A stretch of 64,000 nt of DNA. Source: Mariniflexile sp. AS56 (GTDB lineage Bacteria; Bacteroidota; Bacteroidia; Flavobacteriales; Flavobacteriaceae). The number at the start of each line of letters is the position of its first letter. The stretch's first letter is position 1. The position numbers and the translations under genes are program-made. Below, in pieces: positions 8,256 to 16,160 of the stretch. Under the pieces are notes generated by a model that ran no database searches, was not told the origin of the DNA, and saw only the letters and a list, made by a program, of their open reading frames with translations. The stretch spans positions 310,001 through 374,000 of the forward strand of contig NZ_JAUPED010000002.1 of assembly GCF_030552475.1 (NCBI RefSeq). The letters run 5' to 3'.

Positions 8256-8864
8256 TTATGGATTGGAAGTGCCTGTGAATTCAGGCATATTAAGGCCATC
8301 AGCGGTGTTAATGCCTTCTGGCTTCACAATTCTTTTTATCGTTAAGATAATTATTTTTAAATCTATTAGTAATGAAATATTTTCAACGTACCACACATCA
8401 TATTCAAATTTCCGCTCCCAAGAAATAGTATTTCTTCCTTTTATTTGTGCCCAACCAGTAATACCAGGTCTTACATTATGACGTTTTTTTTGAAAATTAT
8501 TATATAGAGGTAAATAAGAGGAGAGTAGTGGTCTAGGACCAACAATACTCATATCGCCTTTGATAACGTTTATTAACTGCGGTATTTCGTCTAAAGAATA
8601 TTTTCTAATAAAATGCCCTATCTTTGTTACTCTGTTTAAACTATGAACGTTCTGTGCGTCATCAGGTTTTAAATCTCGCATCGTTTTAAATTTCACAATT
8701 CTAAAAAGTTTATCATTTTTGCCAGGTCGTTCTTGAAAAAAGAATGGTTTGCCATTATTTACAACTAATAAGCAAATTAGAAGTATAATAAATATAGGAG
8801 AAAATATAAAAAGAGCAATTAGGGCTGCTAAAAAGTCAAGTATTCTTTTAATTGTTTTGTACAT
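8256..8864 (-). CDS. Initiating sugar transferase (bacterial sugar transferase family), tandem copy B
   Basis: A 202-residue monotopic membrane transferase that attaches the first sugar phosphate to undecaprenyl phosphate. It has an N-terminal hydrophobic hairpin (about 11-35), the basic block RPGKNDKLFRIVKFKTMR, the catalytic Asp-Glu in YSLDEIPQLIN, GDMSIVGPRPLL, and the C-terminal VRPGITGWAQIKGRN. I chose the ATG at 8864 rather than 8879 because it aligns exactly with its neighbour's start (both begin Met-Tyr-Lys) and shortens the overlap with that gene from 32 to 17 bp. The adjacent gene is a clear paralogue. The short type without extra membrane segments resembles PglC. Confidence 0.88.
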   Translation of the reverse strand: MYKTIKRILDFLAALIALFIFSPIFIILLICLLVVNNGKPFFFQERPGKNDKLFRIVKFKTMRDLKPDDAQNVHSLNRVTKIGHFIRKYSLDEIPQLINVIKGDMSIVGPRPLLSSYLPLYNNFQKKRHNVRPGITGWAQIKGRNTISWERKFEYDVWYVENISLLIDLKIIILTIKRIVKPEGINTADGLNMPEFTGTSNP

Positions 8865-9465
8865 TATTTCTGTGATCATTTAAGTCAATAATAGTTTCGT
8901 TAATGTTTACATCACTAGCATTAAATACTTTTTTAATAGTTTTAAAAAATATTTTAAAGTCTAAAAGCCAGTTCATTTTTTCAACATATTCAACATCTAG
9001 TGCTAATTTTTCATCCCATCCCAAAGAATTTCTACCAGATACTTGTGCCCAGCCAGTAACTCCAGGTCTTATAGTGTGTCTTATTTTTTCTGTCTCCGTA
9101 TAATATGGTAAGTATTGTACTCTTAACGGTCTAGGTCCAATTAAACTCATGTCTCCTGATAATATATTTAATAATTGTGGGATTTCATCTAGAGAGTATT
9201 TCCTGATGAAGTCTCCGAAGCGAGTAACTCGTTCTTCGTCAGGCAAAAGCTTTCCATCAGGACCTTTTTTATCAGTCATAGACTTAAACTTAATTATTTT
9301 AAAAATTTTCTCATTCTTTCCTGGGCGTTGTTGAAAATAAAAAGGCGTGTCTTTGTTTAGAAAAAACAGGGCTAAACTTAGAATTAAAAAAATGGGAGAT
9401 AAAATAATTAATGCAATAAACGCGAAGGCAATGTCTAATATTCTTTTAAAAAAATGTTTATACAT
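8848..9465 (-). CDS. Initiating sugar transferase (bacterial sugar transferase family), tandem copy A
   Basis: A 205-residue paralogue of the overlapping downstream gene, with the same layout: hydrophobic segment about 11-33, QQRPGKNEKIFKIIKFKSM, catalytic YSLDEIPQLLN, GDMSLIGPRPLR and VRPGVTGWAQVSGRN. Both copies keep all family motifs, so this is a tandem duplication that has diverged, not a broken gene. The two may act on different UDP-sugars or at different priming events. Transcription probably starts at the -7 box 9484-9491. Confidence 0.88.
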   Translation of the reverse strand: MYKHFFKRILDIAFAFIALIILSPIFLILSLALFFLNKDTPFYFQQRPGKNEKIFKIIKFKSMTDKKGPDGKLLPDEERVTRFGDFIRKYSLDEIPQLLNILSGDMSLIGPRPLRVQYLPYYTETEKIRHTIRPGVTGWAQVSGRNSLGWDEKLALDVEYVEKMNWLLDFKIFFKTIKKVFNASDVNINETIIDLNDHRNNVQNN

Positions 9466-9483
9466 AGAAGCTTAAATTTCATG

Positions 9484-9491
9484 CAAAAATA
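9484..9491 (-). promoter_or_regulatory. Candidate -7 promoter box for the sugar transferase pair
   Basis: The minus strand reads TATTTTTG (TAnnTTTG), 18 bp before the ATG at 9465, consistent with a short leader. No -33 TTG at normal spacing. Confidence 0.42.
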
Positions 9492-9564
9492 TCATTTATA
9501 TTAATAAAAAATTAGAATTCTTATAGCCTATTTGTTAATCAGTTATAAATACAAATAAAGGTAG

Positions 9565-10638
9565 CTATTTTAAGGTGTCATCAGTCTTATTCAAAACGTT
9601 TGCTATGTATAACATATCCTTTTTTGTATACCTATAATCTAAATGAATGTTTAAATAATAACCATAGGTGTTAATATTTCCAGGCCATAATAGGGATGGG
9701 TAAATGTTATTATCAATTAAATAAGTCCTTATTTTATCTAAATTTGTGCTTTCCTTAAAATGTAAGATAAGCCCAAACGTGGTTGATGTATTGGTATCAA
9801 TGATTTCAAATTCCTGATTAGTTTGTAAACTCTTATGTAGTTCCTTTATATTCTCCGATTTAAATTCTAGATAATTTATTGGCAAGAATTTATTTATAAT
9901 TTCTTCGTGCTTGCTTTGTATGCTAGTTAAATTATAGTTTTTATGTAAATTTAGTTCGGCATCCTTTATAAGCAATAGACTCTCTTTTTTTAATGATAGA
10001 TTTCCTGTTTTTTCATATTCATTTTTATAAACCATGGCGGTTAATGTCTTATCCCAAATAGGTTCGTAGGATTCAGAAGTCATTAATTTTATACTTTTAT
10101 TAAGTTCATGATTTTTTGGGCTCCAAGCCATACCACCTAAAGGAATTGGCAGGGATTTTCTCAAAGATGTCATGCAAAAATCGGCCTTACTGTTTATACA
10201 GGAATTACTTAGCCACCCATGAGAATGGTCTTCTATGGTAATTACATCAATGCCCCCAGTGTCAATTAAACATTCGCTAACACCCCAAAAGTTGTTTATA
10301 ATTATCACATCTTTTTTCGAGGCAAATTCAAAAGCATTAATTATATGTTTAGGATTCGAAGGATTGGTTTTGTAGGTCTCAATATTCGAATAATTAGATT
10401 TTAACCACTCTGTAACATGCATGCAATAATATTCTGGTAACCAAATGGTGAATGCATTTTGTTCTGTTCTAATTAATTCAATTAAATATTTAATAGCTTG
10501 TCTTCCTGTGTAAAACAGCATTTTGTTTTCAGGACTGAAAACGGTTTTGTGTTTTGTTAAATTTTTATCGTGATTCTCTACAAAGGCAAAAAAGGACCCT
10601 ATACCTTTATTGTTAAGATTAGTAGATACGTTTGTCAT
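9565..10638 (-). CDS. DegT/DnrJ/EryC1-like PLP-dependent enzyme
   Basis: A 357-residue protein with the fold-type I sugar aminotransferase pattern in a diverged form. FYTGRQAIKYLI (42-53) replaces the usual SGT.AL loop, IEDHSHG (135-141) carries Asp137 that contacts the PLP ring nitrogen, and TSLRKSLPIPLGG (157-169) contains the candidate Schiff-base lysine Lys161. The first 33 residues (MTNVSTNL start) carry no motif. It is divergent from a GNAT acetyltransferase gene (10770), and together they could make an N-acetylated amino sugar. The two DegT genes at 31365 and 40205 are much more typical. Because the key residues are kept it is probably active. Confidence 0.65.
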   Translation of the reverse strand: MTNVSTNLNNKGIGSFFAFVENHDKNLTKHKTVFSPENKMLFYTGRQAIKYLIELIRTEQNAFTIWLPEYYCMHVTEWLKSNYSNIETYKTNPSNPKHIINAFEFASKKDVIIINNFWGVSECLIDTGGIDVITIEDHSHGWLSNSCINSKADFCMTSLRKSLPIPLGGMAWSPKNHELNKSIKLMTSESYEPIWDKTLTAMVYKNEYEKTGNLSLKKESLLLIKDAELNLHKNYNLTSIQSKHEEIINKFLPINYLEFKSENIKELHKSLQTNQEFEIIDTNTSTTFGLILHFKESTNLDKIRTYLIDNNIYPSLLWPGNINTYGYYLNIHLDYRYTKKDMLYIANVLNKTDDTLK

Positions 10639-10769
10639 GGTTAAATAATTTAAGACTACATTAAAAGCTAAATATTTTTTGGCAAATTAAATAAAATAAA
10701 ATAGTTTTACTAACAATACATTTCATTAAAAATTAATATAAGTTTAATGAGACAAACTAAAAATATAGA

Positions 10770-11252
10770 ATGGAAGCTATTTATATAAGACCGCTAGAAG
10801 AACAGGACGCATATGTTTCTGTTAAGTGGAGGAATAATCCGGAAATTTGGAAATTTACCGGGGCTAAACCTGATAATTTGGTGACCATTGAGATGGAATT
10901 ATCATGGATTAAAAAAGTTTTTGAAAGAACTAATGAAAAACGATTTGCTATTTGTCTTTCTGATAGCAATCAATATATAGGAAATGTTCAATTAACGGAT
11001 ATTGAAGGCTCGGAGGCTCAATTTCATATATTTATTGGCGAGGCAGCCTTTTGGAATAAAGGAATAGGAACTACGGCTACTAAATTAATTTTAGAGTATG
11101 GGTTTGATGTGCTTAAACTTTCGTTAATATATTTATACGTGAAAGAAGTTCATAAAGCTGCTGTAAAAGCGTATCAAAATAGCGGTTTTAAACAGCTTCA
11201 ATTAGAAGATGGGTTTATTAAAATGGAAATTCAGGGTGATTTATTTTCCTAA
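10770..11252 (+). CDS. GNAT-family N-acetyltransferase (RimJ/RimL-like)
   Basis: A 160-residue single-domain GNAT protein. It opens IYIRPLEEQDA, has a beta-bulge strand IGNVQLTDI, an acetyl-CoA pyrophosphate loop in FWNKGIGTTATK (about 93-104) and the C-terminal helix KAAVKAYQNSGFK. Within glycan loci this class acetylates the amino group of amino sugars (PseH and WecD-like roles). It is divergently transcribed from the DegT-like gene, and its last 4 bp overlap the end of the convergent GT4 gene. An amino sugar is the likely acceptor, but protein N-acetylation cannot be excluded. Confidence 0.8.
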   Translation: MEAIYIRPLEEQDAYVSVKWRNNPEIWKFTGAKPDNLVTIEMELSWIKKVFERTNEKRFAICLSDSNQYIGNVQLTDIEGSEAQFHIFIGEAAFWNKGIGTTATKLILEYGFDVLKLSLIYLYVKEVHKAAVKAYQNSGFKQLQLEDGFIKMEIQGDLFS

Positions 11253-12397
11253 TTTAAACTTTTATATTCAGACAATAACGCCTTCCAAACGATACTTCTT
11301 TCAAACTTAGTCGTAATAAATTGTCTAGAGACGGCACCCATCTTATTTGATTCCGATTGATTATTTAACACATAACTCATAGCATTATATAGTGCTAATT
11401 CGTCTTTTACTGGTATTATAATTCCTGTTTCATTATGTTCTATAATTTCGTTACAGCCGTTTATATCTGTCACAATACAAGGGAGTTGCATGGCTCCTGC
11501 TTGCATAACAACATTTGGGAACCCCTCGCGGTAGCTAGGAAAAGCTAAAGCGTCTGAAATAGCAAAATAAGGCCTTACATCTGTAACCCAGCCTGTTTCT
11601 ATTATTTTAGGGTTGTTTTTTATACTGTTTATAGTTTCAGGTAACAACGGGTCCAGTTTCTCTTCATATATGCCAACTAATAATAAGGTTACATCTTGTT
11701 CTGTTTGACAAAGCTTATTAAATACAGAAATAAGTTCATTAATACCTTTGTCTTTAACAAGTCTGCCAGCAAAAACAAATACAAACTCTTTTTTGTCAAT
11801 TTTTAAATTGGCACGGGTTTCTTTCTGGTTATCTTCACTAAAATGCTGCATTGAGAAATAATCGATGTCTATACCATTTACATTACCATTAGCTAAAACC
11901 TTTAGGGGTTTAGAGGTGATTTTAAATTTTTCGAGATCGTTTTTAACACCATTGCCTTCAGGGAAAATTCTAGTAGCGCAAGAACATAAAATTCGATCAG
12001 TTGTTATTAATAATTTTTTAAATAAACCTGTTTGAGTAGGAAAAATCAACCCCGTGAAGGTGTGTAGTCTATTTGGAACTCTCGCTAAATAAGATGCCAT
12101 CATACTTAATAAACCTGCTTTAGGCGTGATGGAATGTACAATATGTGGTTTCTCATTTTTAAAGAGCCTGTATAGTTTGTACAAAGATTTAAGGTCTTTA
12201 TATAGAGAGATGTGTCTCTCCAATTCTATTGGGATAATTTCAATACCCTCGCTTGTGCTAATTTCTTCTAGTACTGGCGATTGGGACGAAACACCTATAA
12301 CCTCGTAATAGTTACTTAAAAATTTTAATTGGCCTGGGATTAATTTGAAAGACATGCCAGAAGTAACAACTCTAATAATTTTTTTCTTCTCTTCCAT
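11249..12397 (-). CDS. GT4-family glycosyltransferase
   Basis: A 382-residue GT-B enzyme. The N-terminal half opens IIRVVTSGMSFKLIPGQLKFL and contains KPHIVHSITPKAGLLSMMAS, a pattern seen in CapM/WbpH-like transferases. The C-terminal half has FVFAGRLVKDKGINELI and the donor-binding SYREGFPNVVMQAGAMQLP with the paired-glutamate region ending EIIEHNETG. It is expected to extend the lipid-linked repeat unit on the cytoplasmic face. It ends convergently over the last 4 bp of the GNAT gene. Sugar specificity cannot be read. Confidence 0.88.
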   Translation of the reverse strand: MEEKKKIIRVVTSGMSFKLIPGQLKFLSNYYEVIGVSSQSPVLEEISTSEGIEIIPIELERHISLYKDLKSLYKLYRLFKNEKPHIVHSITPKAGLLSMMASYLARVPNRLHTFTGLIFPTQTGLFKKLLITTDRILCSCATRIFPEGNGVKNDLEKFKITSKPLKVLANGNVNGIDIDYFSMQHFSEDNQKETRANLKIDKKEFVFVFAGRLVKDKGINELISVFNKLCQTEQDVTLLLVGIYEEKLDPLLPETINSIKNNPKIIETGWVTDVRPYFAISDALAFPSYREGFPNVVMQAGAMQLPCIVTDINGCNEIIEHNETGIIIPVKDELALYNAMSYVLNNQSESNKMGAVSRQFITTKFERSIVWKALLSEYKSLN

Positions 12398-12904
12398 ATA
12401 AAGTTTCTAATCACCTACAAATAGACTGCGTAGATGGGCAAATATATAAAACTAATTTGTGTTTATATTTATTTAACGGTATTAATGACTTCCATTAAAA
12501 TTATAAACTTGCTATTAAAGGTGTGAATGGTTATGTGTTTGTTTTTTTTTTTTTTTATAAAATTAACAAGTACTTGTGTTTTACTAATTAATCTGTTGAT
12601 AAATAAATACTTAGTGTTATTTATTTTTAAAATTTTATTAACAATAGGGTGGTTATGTTATTTTTTAGGATATTTTTGCACTTTTAAAAAAATACTGTGG
12701 TTAAAACATCCAGAACATGAATGGGGACGTATATAGGCTTAATAGAAACAATAAAAACCAATTAATCGATAAAAAATGCAGTTAAACGGATTTATTTTGA
12801 AATTAAAAATGCATTTCATCGAAAAAATCAAACACTTTAGCGGTTATTGTGTTTTTTTTTGTAATATTACACTGAGATTATTATTCACCCCCAAATTAAA
12901 ACCT
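12398..12904. other. Intergenic region between divergent GT4 and beta-helix genes
   Basis: About 500 bp with very high A+T and a T-run near 12540-12554. I see no convincing gene in it. An open frame at 12527-12736 is Phe/Leu/Ile-rich only because of the T-runs. TATTTTTG at 12671-12678 matches the -7 consensus for the rightward gene but lies over 200 bp before the chosen start, so a long leader or another promoter is needed. Confidence 0.5.
12439..12446 (-). promoter_or_regulatory. Candidate -7 promoter box for the GT4 gene
   Basis: The minus strand reads TATATTTG (TAnnTTTG), about 42 bp before the ATG at 12397. No clear -33 element. Confidence 0.42.
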
Positions 12905-14749
12905 ATGAAAATGATGATTAGACCTATGTATTTAGTATTCTTTGTAATGATATCTTTGGTATCATGCAATAGTGAAGAATTATTTAAAGAACCAACAAGT
13001 GAAATTGTATTAGACAACGAGACCCCGGAAGACACAGATAGCACAACTGAAGCTAATGCAAGTACTCCCTGTGATTTTACATTAAATAATGTAGCTGCAA
13101 ATTCTACAATTATTATAAACTGTGTGTTAGATTTAAATGGAGAATCTATAACATTACCAACTAACGTGACTGTTGTTTATGAAGGTGGTTCAATTATTAA
13201 CGGAACTATTAATTTTTCAAATGGGAATACCATTGATGGCGATTTGTTGAATTCTACCTTAATATTAGGTGGTACTACACCTTTATTAAAAGATCCTACT
13301 TTTAATTTTGACCCAAAAAGATGGGGAATTGTAGAAGGTAAAGTAACTGATGCTGTAGCTTTAAGAAATAAAACTTTATTGCAAAATACCATTGATAAAA
13401 CAAAAGAAATGGGCGTTCAAACTTTCACAATAGACAATATGGATGCGTATTTTGCAGTAGGCATTAGTAGTGATGTTGCTGGGGTAGCTAATAATGCACT
13501 TCATTTACCTTCTGATTTTAATCTGATAATGACTGATAATACTTTTTTAAGAGTACAACCTAATGCGTTTCCTTTTTCTGTTTTATTAACTGTTTTTGAA
13601 AATAAAAATGTAACCATAACAGGAGGGAATTTGATAGGAGACCGTTGGGAGCATGAATATGTTACTGAAAATGTTGGTACTTATTTTTCTCATGAATGGC
13701 CGATGCTTTTGCAGTTTGCTAGTGCCGAAAACATAGTTGCAGACGGTGTATATATGGCTGATGCTACAGGTGATGGTTTGTCAATTGCCAATGGAAGGAA
13801 TTTAAGGTACGAAGCCGGAGCTAAATTTAATAAAAATATTTTAATTAAAAATTGTACAACAACTAGGTCGAGACGTAACAATGTCAGTATCACAGATGGT
13901 GAGAATATAACTTTAGAGAATTGTATTATTACTGACGCTGGAATTGGTACTCAATCTAAAGATGCCAACGGTAATACGATCCAATTTACATCGGCTGGAG
14001 TTTTACCAAGAACGGGTATTGATATAGAACCATACATGGATCAAGACGAAAATGGTAATTTACGTTATTATGCCAGAGCACAGTATATTCTTATTAAAGG
14101 CTGTACATTTACAGGGAATTCAAACTCTAGTATTATTGATTATACGGGGGAAGATGTAGTTATTGAGGGGAATTTTTCTGACAATGAAATAGGCGCACAT
14201 CATGGTTGGAGAACAAAATTCATTAACAATACGCTTGTAGCTTCAGAAGCGAATAAGAGTGTAGCAGGAATATCTACCGGTGACACAAATACTTATGAAG
14301 TTATAGGTAATTCTATTTCGGGTTTTAATATCGGGATAGAAGCAACAGGAGACACCGGTCTGGTTGCAAATAATACTATTCGTGATTTTGGAGCTGGTAT
14401 CGCACCTAAAAACGCTAATAATTTTATTTTTGAAAACAATGATATTGAAGGAGCTAATGCTGTTGGGATATCAGGCTATGGGGCTAATGGTAATATGATA
14501 TTTAGAAACAATAAAATTGTTGTAGATAAATCACCAATGAATTGGCAGGTTAGTAATAACACAACTGAGTCATTAAATTATACCGTATTGTTTGATAATA
14601 ATCAATTTATTGCTAGGGTATCAGGACCATCATATGTTTATATTAATCAAAGTCCAAATGTTACCGTAAAAAATAGTACACTTACTAAGGCTAGATTTTT
14701 AGTGCGCGAATCCAATAATTTTGTAGAGGTAAATAACACCTTAAATTAA
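12905..14749 (+). CDS. Surface-type lipoprotein with right-handed parallel beta-helix (pectate-lyase-like)
   Basis: A 614-residue protein from the ATG at 12905, chosen because it gives a clean lipoprotein signal ending Leu-Val-Ser-Cys (Cys21); an upstream in-frame ATG at 12776 would add 43 non-signal residues. Cys21 is followed by Asn-Ser-Glu-Glu, an acidic +3/+4 pattern like the Bacteroidota lipoprotein export signal, so it may sit on the cell surface. The body has rungs such as NVTITGGNLIGD, NILIKNCTTTRSRRNNVS and ITLENCIITDAG, and the pectate-lyase-3-like entry VTDAVALRNKTLLQNTID. Such proteins are polysaccharide lyases, hydrolases or epimerases. Lying inside a glycan locus, it may cleave or modify the polymer. 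No catalytic residue can be assigned by reading. Confidence 0.75.
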   Translation: MKMMIRPMYLVFFVMISLVSCNSEELFKEPTSEIVLDNETPEDTDSTTEANASTPCDFTLNNVAANSTIIINCVLDLNGESITLPTNVTVVYEGGSIINGTINFSNGNTIDGDLLNSTLILGGTTPLLKDPTFNFDPKRWGIVEGKVTDAVALRNKTLLQNTIDKTKEMGVQTFTIDNMDAYFAVGISSDVAGVANNALHLPSDFNLIMTDNTFLRVQPNAFPFSVLLTVFENKNVTITGGNLIGDRWEHEYVTENVGTYFSHEWPMLLQFASAENIVADGVYMADATGDGLSIANGRNLRYEAGAKFNKNILIKNCTTTRSRRNNVSITDGENITLENCIITDAGIGTQSKDANGNTIQFTSAGVLPRTGIDIEPYMDQDENGNLRYYARAQYILIKGCTFTGNSNSSIIDYTGEDVVIEGNFSDNEIGAHHGWRTKFINNTLVASEANKSVAGISTGDTNTYEVIGNSISGFNIGIEATGDTGLVANNTIRDFGAGIAPKNANNFIFENNDIEGANAVGISGYGANGNMIFRNNKIVVDKSPMNWQVSNNTTESLNYTVLFDNNQFIARVSGPSYVYINQSPNVTVKNSTLTKARFLVRESNNFVEVNNTLN

Positions 14750-14765
14750 GCATAAAATATAGTAT

Positions 14766-14800
14766 AAAAAAAGAGACTCCATATGGAGTCTCTTTTTTTT
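14766..14800. terminator. Bidirectional Rho-independent terminator
   Basis: A near-perfect palindrome with arms AAAAAAAGAGACTCC and GGAGTCTCTTTTTTT around ATAT. The A-tract and T-tract let it work in both directions, serving the beta-helix gene from the left and the GT4 gene (14822-15937) from the right. Confidence 0.92.
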
Positions 14801-14821
14801 TAAGCTATTTAATATATAAAT

Positions 14822-15937
14822 TTAAATAATTTTATTGTAAACATGGAGTGTGCCTTGTGTCATCGCTTTAATTGTAAACTTGTTTAATGCTTTTTCTTTT
14901 CCTTTTTCAGCAATGGTTAGGCGTAATGGTATGTTTTCGATACTTGTTTTTAAAAGTTCTGCCAATTGTTGGTAATTATTATTATCAAAAATAAAACCAT
15001 CTTCGCCATGATTAATTTGGTCATATGCTCCTTCAGTATTACTACGTAAAACGCAGCAACCATTCATCATTGCTTCAATTACAACCAACCCAAACCCTTC
15101 TAAGCGCGATGGTAACACAAATATATCAAATATGTCGTAAAATTTTTTTGGGTCTTGGTAATCAAAACAGGTTACACTATCTTTCGTATTGGTAATCTGT
15201 ATTAAATTGTCTAACCAAGGACGTGTATTATTATGTTTAGAAGAGCCTAAAAAAATAATATGAATTTTATCTTTTATTGAAGCATCTAAACTTTCAACAG
15301 CTTGTAATAATAAATCATGGCCTTTACGTTTTTCAATACTGCCAACAAAGCCTATAATAACTTTATCAAGAGGAATGTTATTAGCTAATTTAAAGGCGTT
15401 TTTTTCTTCAAGAGACATATTTATAGCAAAGGCTTCAGAAACTCCATGATTCACTATAGTGATATCCTCATTTTTGTATTTAAATAAATCCATGGCGTAA
15501 TCTCTGGTTTCTCTACTAATGGCTATTAAATGGGTCGCGTTTTTATATTTGAATGATTTAACAAAATCGTTAACATGTAGTGTCGATACAAACTTTTTAT
15601 GCATTAACCAAGGTATAAAAGACATGTAGGGGGATTGTGCATGTATTACATCTGGTTTAATTTTTAATATATAGTACATAATTTTTAAAATCGATAGGAA
15701 AGATGTATTAAGTCTCTGTACAGAATTTCCTTTAGGGATACTAAATTGATTAACCTTGGTGCCTATTTTTTTAAAATTGTCATAAATAGCATCGAGGCGG
15801 GGGTTATTACATTCAATAGGACCACCTGTTACCAAGTAAACGTCGTTGCTTTCCTTAATTAAACCGCTTACTAGGTCTAAAGTATTAGTAGTAACCCCGG
15901 TTTGGTCGATTCTACTAAGTAGTATTAGAATTTTCAT
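14822..15937 (-). CDS. GT4-family glycosyltransferase
   Basis: A 371-residue GT-B enzyme. The N-terminus opens ILILLSRIDQTGVTTNTLDLV; the middle has KPDVIHAQSPYMSFIPW; the C-terminal donor domain has IIGFVGSIEKRKGHDLLLQA and LPSRLEGFGLVVIEAMMNGC, the standard E-x7-E region. Predicted cytoplasmic, adding one sugar of the repeat unit. It is separated by 223 bp from the 22-gene run upstream and may have its own promoter; a strong hairpin (15981-16008) lies in that gap. Confidence 0.88.
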   Translation of the reverse strand: MKILILLSRIDQTGVTTNTLDLVSGLIKESNDVYLVTGGPIECNNPRLDAIYDNFKKIGTKVNQFSIPKGNSVQRLNTSFLSILKIMYYILKIKPDVIHAQSPYMSFIPWLMHKKFVSTLHVNDFVKSFKYKNATHLIAISRETRDYAMDLFKYKNEDITIVNHGVSEAFAINMSLEEKNAFKLANNIPLDKVIIGFVGSIEKRKGHDLLLQAVESLDASIKDKIHIIFLGSSKHNNTRPWLDNLIQITNTKDSVTCFDYQDPKKFYDIFDIFVLPSRLEGFGLVVIEAMMNGCCVLRSNTEGAYDQINHGEDGFIFDNNNYQQLAELLKTSIENIPLRLTIAEKGKEKALNKFTIKAMTQGTLHVYNKII

Positions 15938-15980
15938 AATAGCTAAATTTTTAAATTATTTTATTAGGCAGATTAGCTAT

Positions 15981-16008
15981 ACATCAAATAAAATATTTTA
16001 TCTGATGT
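15981..16008. repeat. Long imperfect palindrome upstream of GT4 gene
   Basis: ACATCAAATAAAAT and ATTTTATCTGATGT are reverse complements except for one position (13 of 14), with no loop. No T-tract follows on either strand, so it does not look like a terminator. It sits 44 bp before the GT4 start and could be an operator or a 5' leader hairpin. Confidence 0.5.
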
Positions 16009-16160
16009 ACTGCAAAAAAGCTTTTCACTTTTTTTGCTATTAAGATTACAGTTTAAATAATTGTTTTTTAAAGTATATAATCTTTTGTATTTAGGGAGAT
16101 TGCTAATTGTTACTTAATTGTGTACTTTTTTGTAAAGCGTGCTATACTTTACTAATTAAT

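Noticed and set aside
8136-8345. Open frame across the end of the FemAB-like gene
   Set aside because: It is a frame shadow of the FemAB-like gene and of the antisense of the sugar transferase end; no protein-like features.
12527-12736. Open frame of 69 codons upstream of the beta-helix gene
   Set aside because: Its composition (Phe, Leu and Ile runs) follows directly from T-runs in non-coding DNA; it has no family motif and ends before the real gene.
12776-12904. Longer start of the beta-helix lipoprotein
   Set aside because: The extra 43 residues would bury the lipoprotein signal; the ATG at 12905 gives a normal signal peptide and lipobox.
16012-16036. A/T-rich hairpin GCAAAAAAG...CTTTTTTTGC as a terminator of the 22-gene run
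   Set aside because: The stem is almost only A-T pairs, it lies over 120 bp from the nearest stop on the upstream side, and no separate T-tract follows.
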